A stretch of 8,412 bases of DNA from Rhodoferax sp. (GTDB lineage: Bacteria > Pseudomonadota > Gammaproteobacteria > Burkholderiales > Burkholderiaceae_C), in the NCBI GenBank assembly GCA_029946045.1, contig JAQSDS010000024.1, positions 1 through 8,412 on the forward strand. Direction: 5' to 3'. Of this stretch, positions 6,612 to 8,412 are shown piece after piece. The translations under genes were made by a program, and so were the position numbers. Under the pieces are notes generated by a model that worked only from the letters and a program-made list of their open reading frames with translations, searched no databases and was not told the DNA's origin. Position 1 is the stretch's first letter, and every line of letters starts with the position of its first letter.

Positions 6612-7103
6612 ATGCGTGGTCTGACAAGGACCGTGGCGCTTACGAAAGTCGCGTGGCAACTCGGCCGCCGGGTCGGCAAACAAGCCCAATCCAGCGGCTC
6701 TGGCCGCTGCCTCCTGCACCGCATATGGGCCGGGGCTGCTGTACCAGCGGCTCGACCACGCATGGCCAGCACCGACCAAGGCAGCACCCACATCGCGTCC
6801 GTTGACCTGCAGGCGAGCCAGATCGCGGCCATACGTGTCCTGAAAATTCACATCCACCTGCACCGGCTTGTTGGCCACCAGGGCTTGAAGGGCGGCACGG
6901 GCCGCCACGCCACCCGCCTGGCACAGTTCCGGGGCGTCCAGACCCAGCAAGCGCACTTTGCGCGGTGCCACGTCACGCCCGGCCTGGATCCACAGGGTGT
7001 CACCATCCGAGACATGCGTGACCTCACCCAGCCAAACCCGGGCCTGCGCGCAAGCAGGCAACAACAAACAAACACCAACGATTTTTTGCCACAAGGAAAG
7101 CAT
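6609..7103 (-). CDS. Secreted thermonuclease (staphylococcal nuclease-like)
   Basis: A 164-residue calcium-dependent nuclease of the SNase/TNase family, expected to cut DNA or RNA outside the cytoplasm. Residues 1-21 form a signal peptide (basic KIVG, hydrophobic core, AQA cleavage site at 19-21). LPAC at 15-18 resembles a lipobox but has Pro at the -2 position, so a lipoprotein form is only a minor alternative. The catalytic set is complete: DGDT (33-36), Arg51 and Asp56-Ala-Pro-Glu59 in RLLGLDAPE (51-59), and Arg93 in TYGRDLA (90-96), matching the positions of Asp21, Arg35, Asp40, Glu43 and Arg87 of the S. aureus enzyme. Its ATG overlaps the stop of the DUF429 gene as TGATG with no good ribosome site, so translation is probably coupled. 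It ends four bases from the convergent moeB-like gene. Confidence 0.93.
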   Translation of the reverse strand: MLSLWQKIVGVCLLLPACAQARVWLGEVTHVSDGDTLWIQAGRDVAPRKVRLLGLDAPELCQAGGVAARAALQALVANKPVQVDVNFQDTYGRDLARLQVNGRDVGAALVGAGHAWSSRWYSSPGPYAVQEAAARAAGLGLFADPAAELPRDFRKRHGPCQTTH

Positions 7104-7933
7104 CAGGCGCTCACGATCCAGCCTTCCAGCGGATCCATATGGGCTGGCAAACCGTAGCGTGCGTCACCCGCGTCATGCCGCGTTTGCGCCCAGGCTGCCT
7201 GCATCAGGCACAGTACGGCGTCCAGCGCGTCACCACGGGCATCATCCACCAGCGCATCGCGCTGCGCATGGGTCAGCTTGAGACGCAAACCCAGCCGGGT
7301 ACGGCCCTGCTCCAAGGCCGTGATCAGGTCTTTGCGGGCAATGAGACGTTCGGGGGTCTGCCGTGCCTTGTCATCGGCTTTGTAGCTGCGCTGGCCCAGC
7401 ACCTCGCGCGCCAGCAAGCCAGGGTAGCCCTCCAGCGCGATTTTCTGGGGCTGCTCGCCCGTGTGCAGGCCCGGCAATGTGGCGCCAGCCTGCAGCAGCA
7501 AGGGCACCCCGGCATGTAACATGAAGGCGACCGGCGGGTTGACCCATTTCATGCTGGGGCTCGATCCGGCAGGCCCATCGGTGGCCCGGTGGGCAAACTT
7601 ACCACCCACAGGGCGGCTGTTGCAAAAGGCCGCAAAGGCCTGGCGGATCTGGTCCCGGCTCAGCGCTGCGTAATGCGCCATGCAGGCGGCCCATTGCGTT
7701 GGCCAGCCCAGCGATTGCACCAACTCGCGCGGCAACCCGAACGGCAAGTCAAAGGCGCCGACCCAGGCCTGATCCTGCTTGAGCCAATCAGAAAAAGCAG
7801 GCAGAGAAGCAAAACGCGCCAGGCTGGCAAGCTGAACGCACCCAGGGTACAGCGCGCCGATGGCTAAAACGATGGTTTTTTTGGCTGTCGGTGCACTGGA
7901 AAAGTCACAACCCAGCAGCACGCTGGCAGACAC
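7103..7933 (-). CDS. DUF429 protein (predicted RNase H-like fold)
   Basis: A 276-residue cytoplasmic protein of the DUF429 family, predicted to adopt an RNase H-like nuclease fold; no reaction has been assigned that I know of. Visible family signatures: GCDFSSAP (8-15) with the first acidic residue Asp10; GAFDLPFGLPRE (59-70) with Asp62; a conserved middle part with FCNSRPVGGKFAHR (103-116) and MKWVNPP (128-134); ALEGYPGLLA (166-175) with Glu168; DDARGDALDAVLC (230-242) with Asp235 and Asp238; and the C-terminal MDPLEGWIV (266-274). The acidic residues could form a metal site. The start is GTG, one codon after the stop of the BLUF gene and in the same frame; a GTG at codon 5 is an alternative. 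No Shine-Dalgarno is visible at either, so translation likely depends on ribosomes leaving the BLUF gene. Confidence 0.85.
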   Translation of the reverse strand: MSASVLLGCDFSSAPTAKKTIVLAIGALYPGCVQLASLARFASLPAFSDWLKQDQAWVGAFDLPFGLPRELVQSLGWPTQWAACMAHYAALSRDQIRQAFAAFCNSRPVGGKFAHRATDGPAGSSPSMKWVNPPVAFMLHAGVPLLLQAGATLPGLHTGEQPQKIALEGYPGLLAREVLGQRSYKADDKARQTPERLIARKDLITALEQGRTRLGLRLKLTHAQRDALVDDARGDALDAVLCLMQAAWAQTRHDAGDARYGLPAHMDPLEGWIVSA

Positions 7934-7936
7934 CGG

Positions 7937-8359
7937 TCAGACGCGACCGATGATGGACGCGGTGGCGATCAGCTCTTCGAGCAAGGCCATAGAAACACAA
8001 CCAGAAACAGAATAAGGGTCGAGTTCGGGCTTCTCAGCGTATTTGAGCAAAATGGCCGCGTTGATGCGGTTCATATTGACTTCGCCCATGGTCCAGCCGG
8101 AAAAGCGGCGCTCGGAGATCTCTTCATATTGCAGCAGCACCACATCTTTGTGCCGTGCGTCACGCTGAATATGGCCATAGAGCTCACTGATCGCCATGCG
8201 GCCACCCTCAATGGCCTGCAAGAAAATACCGCCACCGTAGCACAGGACGCCGGTCACACCGGTGCTCGGGTTGTGGTCACGCGACTGGTGCAGAATGGAT
8301 TCAATGGCATCGGGGCTGGTGTCCAAGGCCCGGCTGGCGTACAACAAACGTACCAACAT
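7937..8359 (-). CDS. Short BLUF-domain blue-light sensor
   Basis: A 140-residue single-domain FAD-binding photoreceptor of the short BLUF type. The key photocycle residues are all present: Tyr7 in VRLLYASRA (3-11), Asn30 in HNPSTGVTGVL (29-39), Gln48 in FLQAIEG (46-52), and Trp89 and Met91 in FSGWTMGEV (86-94). These match Tyr21, Asn45, Gln63, Trp104 and Met106 of AppA. Residues 95-140 form the usual C-terminal helical extension (VSMALLEELIATA at 122-134) used for dimer or partner contacts; no output domain is fused. The start is supported by AGAAAGG six bases upstream. The gene begins two bases after the stop of an upstream partial gene and ends three bases before the DUF429 start. Short BLUF proteins act through partner proteins; the partner here is not known. 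Confidence 0.95.
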   Translation of the reverse strand: MLVRLLYASRALDTSPDAIESILHQSRDHNPSTGVTGVLCYGGGIFLQAIEGGRMAISELYGHIQRDARHKDVVLLQYEEISERRFSGWTMGEVNMNRINAAILLKYAEKPELDPYSVSGCVSMALLEELIATASIIGRV

Positions 8360-8361
8360 GC

Positions 8362-8412
8362 TTAACCTTTCTGGGGAATCAAAGACAAAAATTCACGACG
8401 CAAATTGGCGTC
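8362..8412 (-). CDS. C-terminal end of an unidentified gene (cut by window edge)
   Basis: From the right edge one minus-strand frame is open for 16 codons (DANLRREFLSLIPQKG) to a TAA two bases before the BLUF ATG; the other two frames close sooner. The last codons contain the BLUF ribosome site AGAAAGG. The tight junction suggests an upstream gene in the same operon. The fragment is too short to identify, and it could also be a chance open stretch. Confidence 0.4.
   Translation of the reverse strand, partial: DANLRREFLSLIPQKG
8366..8372 (-). promoter_or_regulatory. Ribosome binding site of the BLUF gene
   Basis: AGAAAGG on the minus strand, with a six-base spacer to the BLUF ATG ending at 8359. 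It overlaps the end of the upstream open frame. It is the only good ribosome site visible in the BLUF-DUF429-nuclease cluster, since the two downstream genes have none. Confidence 0.6.

Noticed and set aside
6278..6832. 184-codon minus-strand frame spanning the moeB-like and nuclease genes
   Set aside because: It crosses the convergent junction and both real frames; no recognisable domain.
7130..7142. GGATCCATATG, resembling joined BamHI and NdeI cloning sites
   Set aside because: It is explained by in-frame codons for Ala-His-Met-Asp-Pro in the conserved DUF429 C-terminus; no vector sequence surrounds it.

Overview
The window looks like a chromosomal segment of a betaproteobacterium, most likely Burkholderiales and close to Comamonadaceae (Rhodoferax/Polaromonas-like). 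The basis is GC-rich coding with strong third-position GC, the yibN-grxC-secB-gpsA order, gpmA-ctpA-moeB on the facing side, and remembered family resemblance of the proteins. No database search was run. Coding density is very high. I see no tRNA, rRNA, insertion sequence, CRISPR array or clear Rho-independent terminator.

Layout. Positions 1-3433 are a minus-strand gene train, read from right to left: a membrane-anchored rhodanese (yibN-like, GTG start), grxC, secB, gpsA, nadC and the first 64 codons of nadA, which runs off the left edge. It combines thiol/redox handling and export (rhodanese, glutaredoxin, SecB), phospholipid precursor synthesis (GpsA) and the last two steps to nicotinate mononucleotide (NadA, NadC). 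A 96-base divergent control region (3434-3529) separates it from a plus-strand set: gpmA (glycolysis), ctpA (S41 carboxy-terminal processing protease with PDZ domain) and a moeB/thiF-type E1-like adenylyltransferase. The E. coli region yibN-grxC-secB-gpsA facing gpmM-envC is arranged alike, but here a cofactor-dependent phosphoglycerate mutase and a Ctp protease take the facing positions.

From 6609 to the right edge the strand flips back. A compact minus-strand cluster contains, in transcription order, the last 16 codons of an unidentified gene, a short BLUF blue-light sensor with all key photocycle residues, a DUF429 protein (predicted RNase H-like fold), and a signal-peptide-bearing thermonuclease (SNase family). 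Junctions are 2 bases, 3 bases and a TGATG overlap, so co-translation is likely. The BLUF and DUF429 frames are the same frame, separated by one TGA and one codon.

The most interesting part is this BLUF-DUF429-thermonuclease cluster: a photoreceptor co-translated with two putative nucleic-acid-acting proteins. The rest is well-known housekeeping content, with a few notable junctions: a near-palindromic element that could hold both divergent -10 boxes, and two convergent stop codons inside one perfect palindrome.
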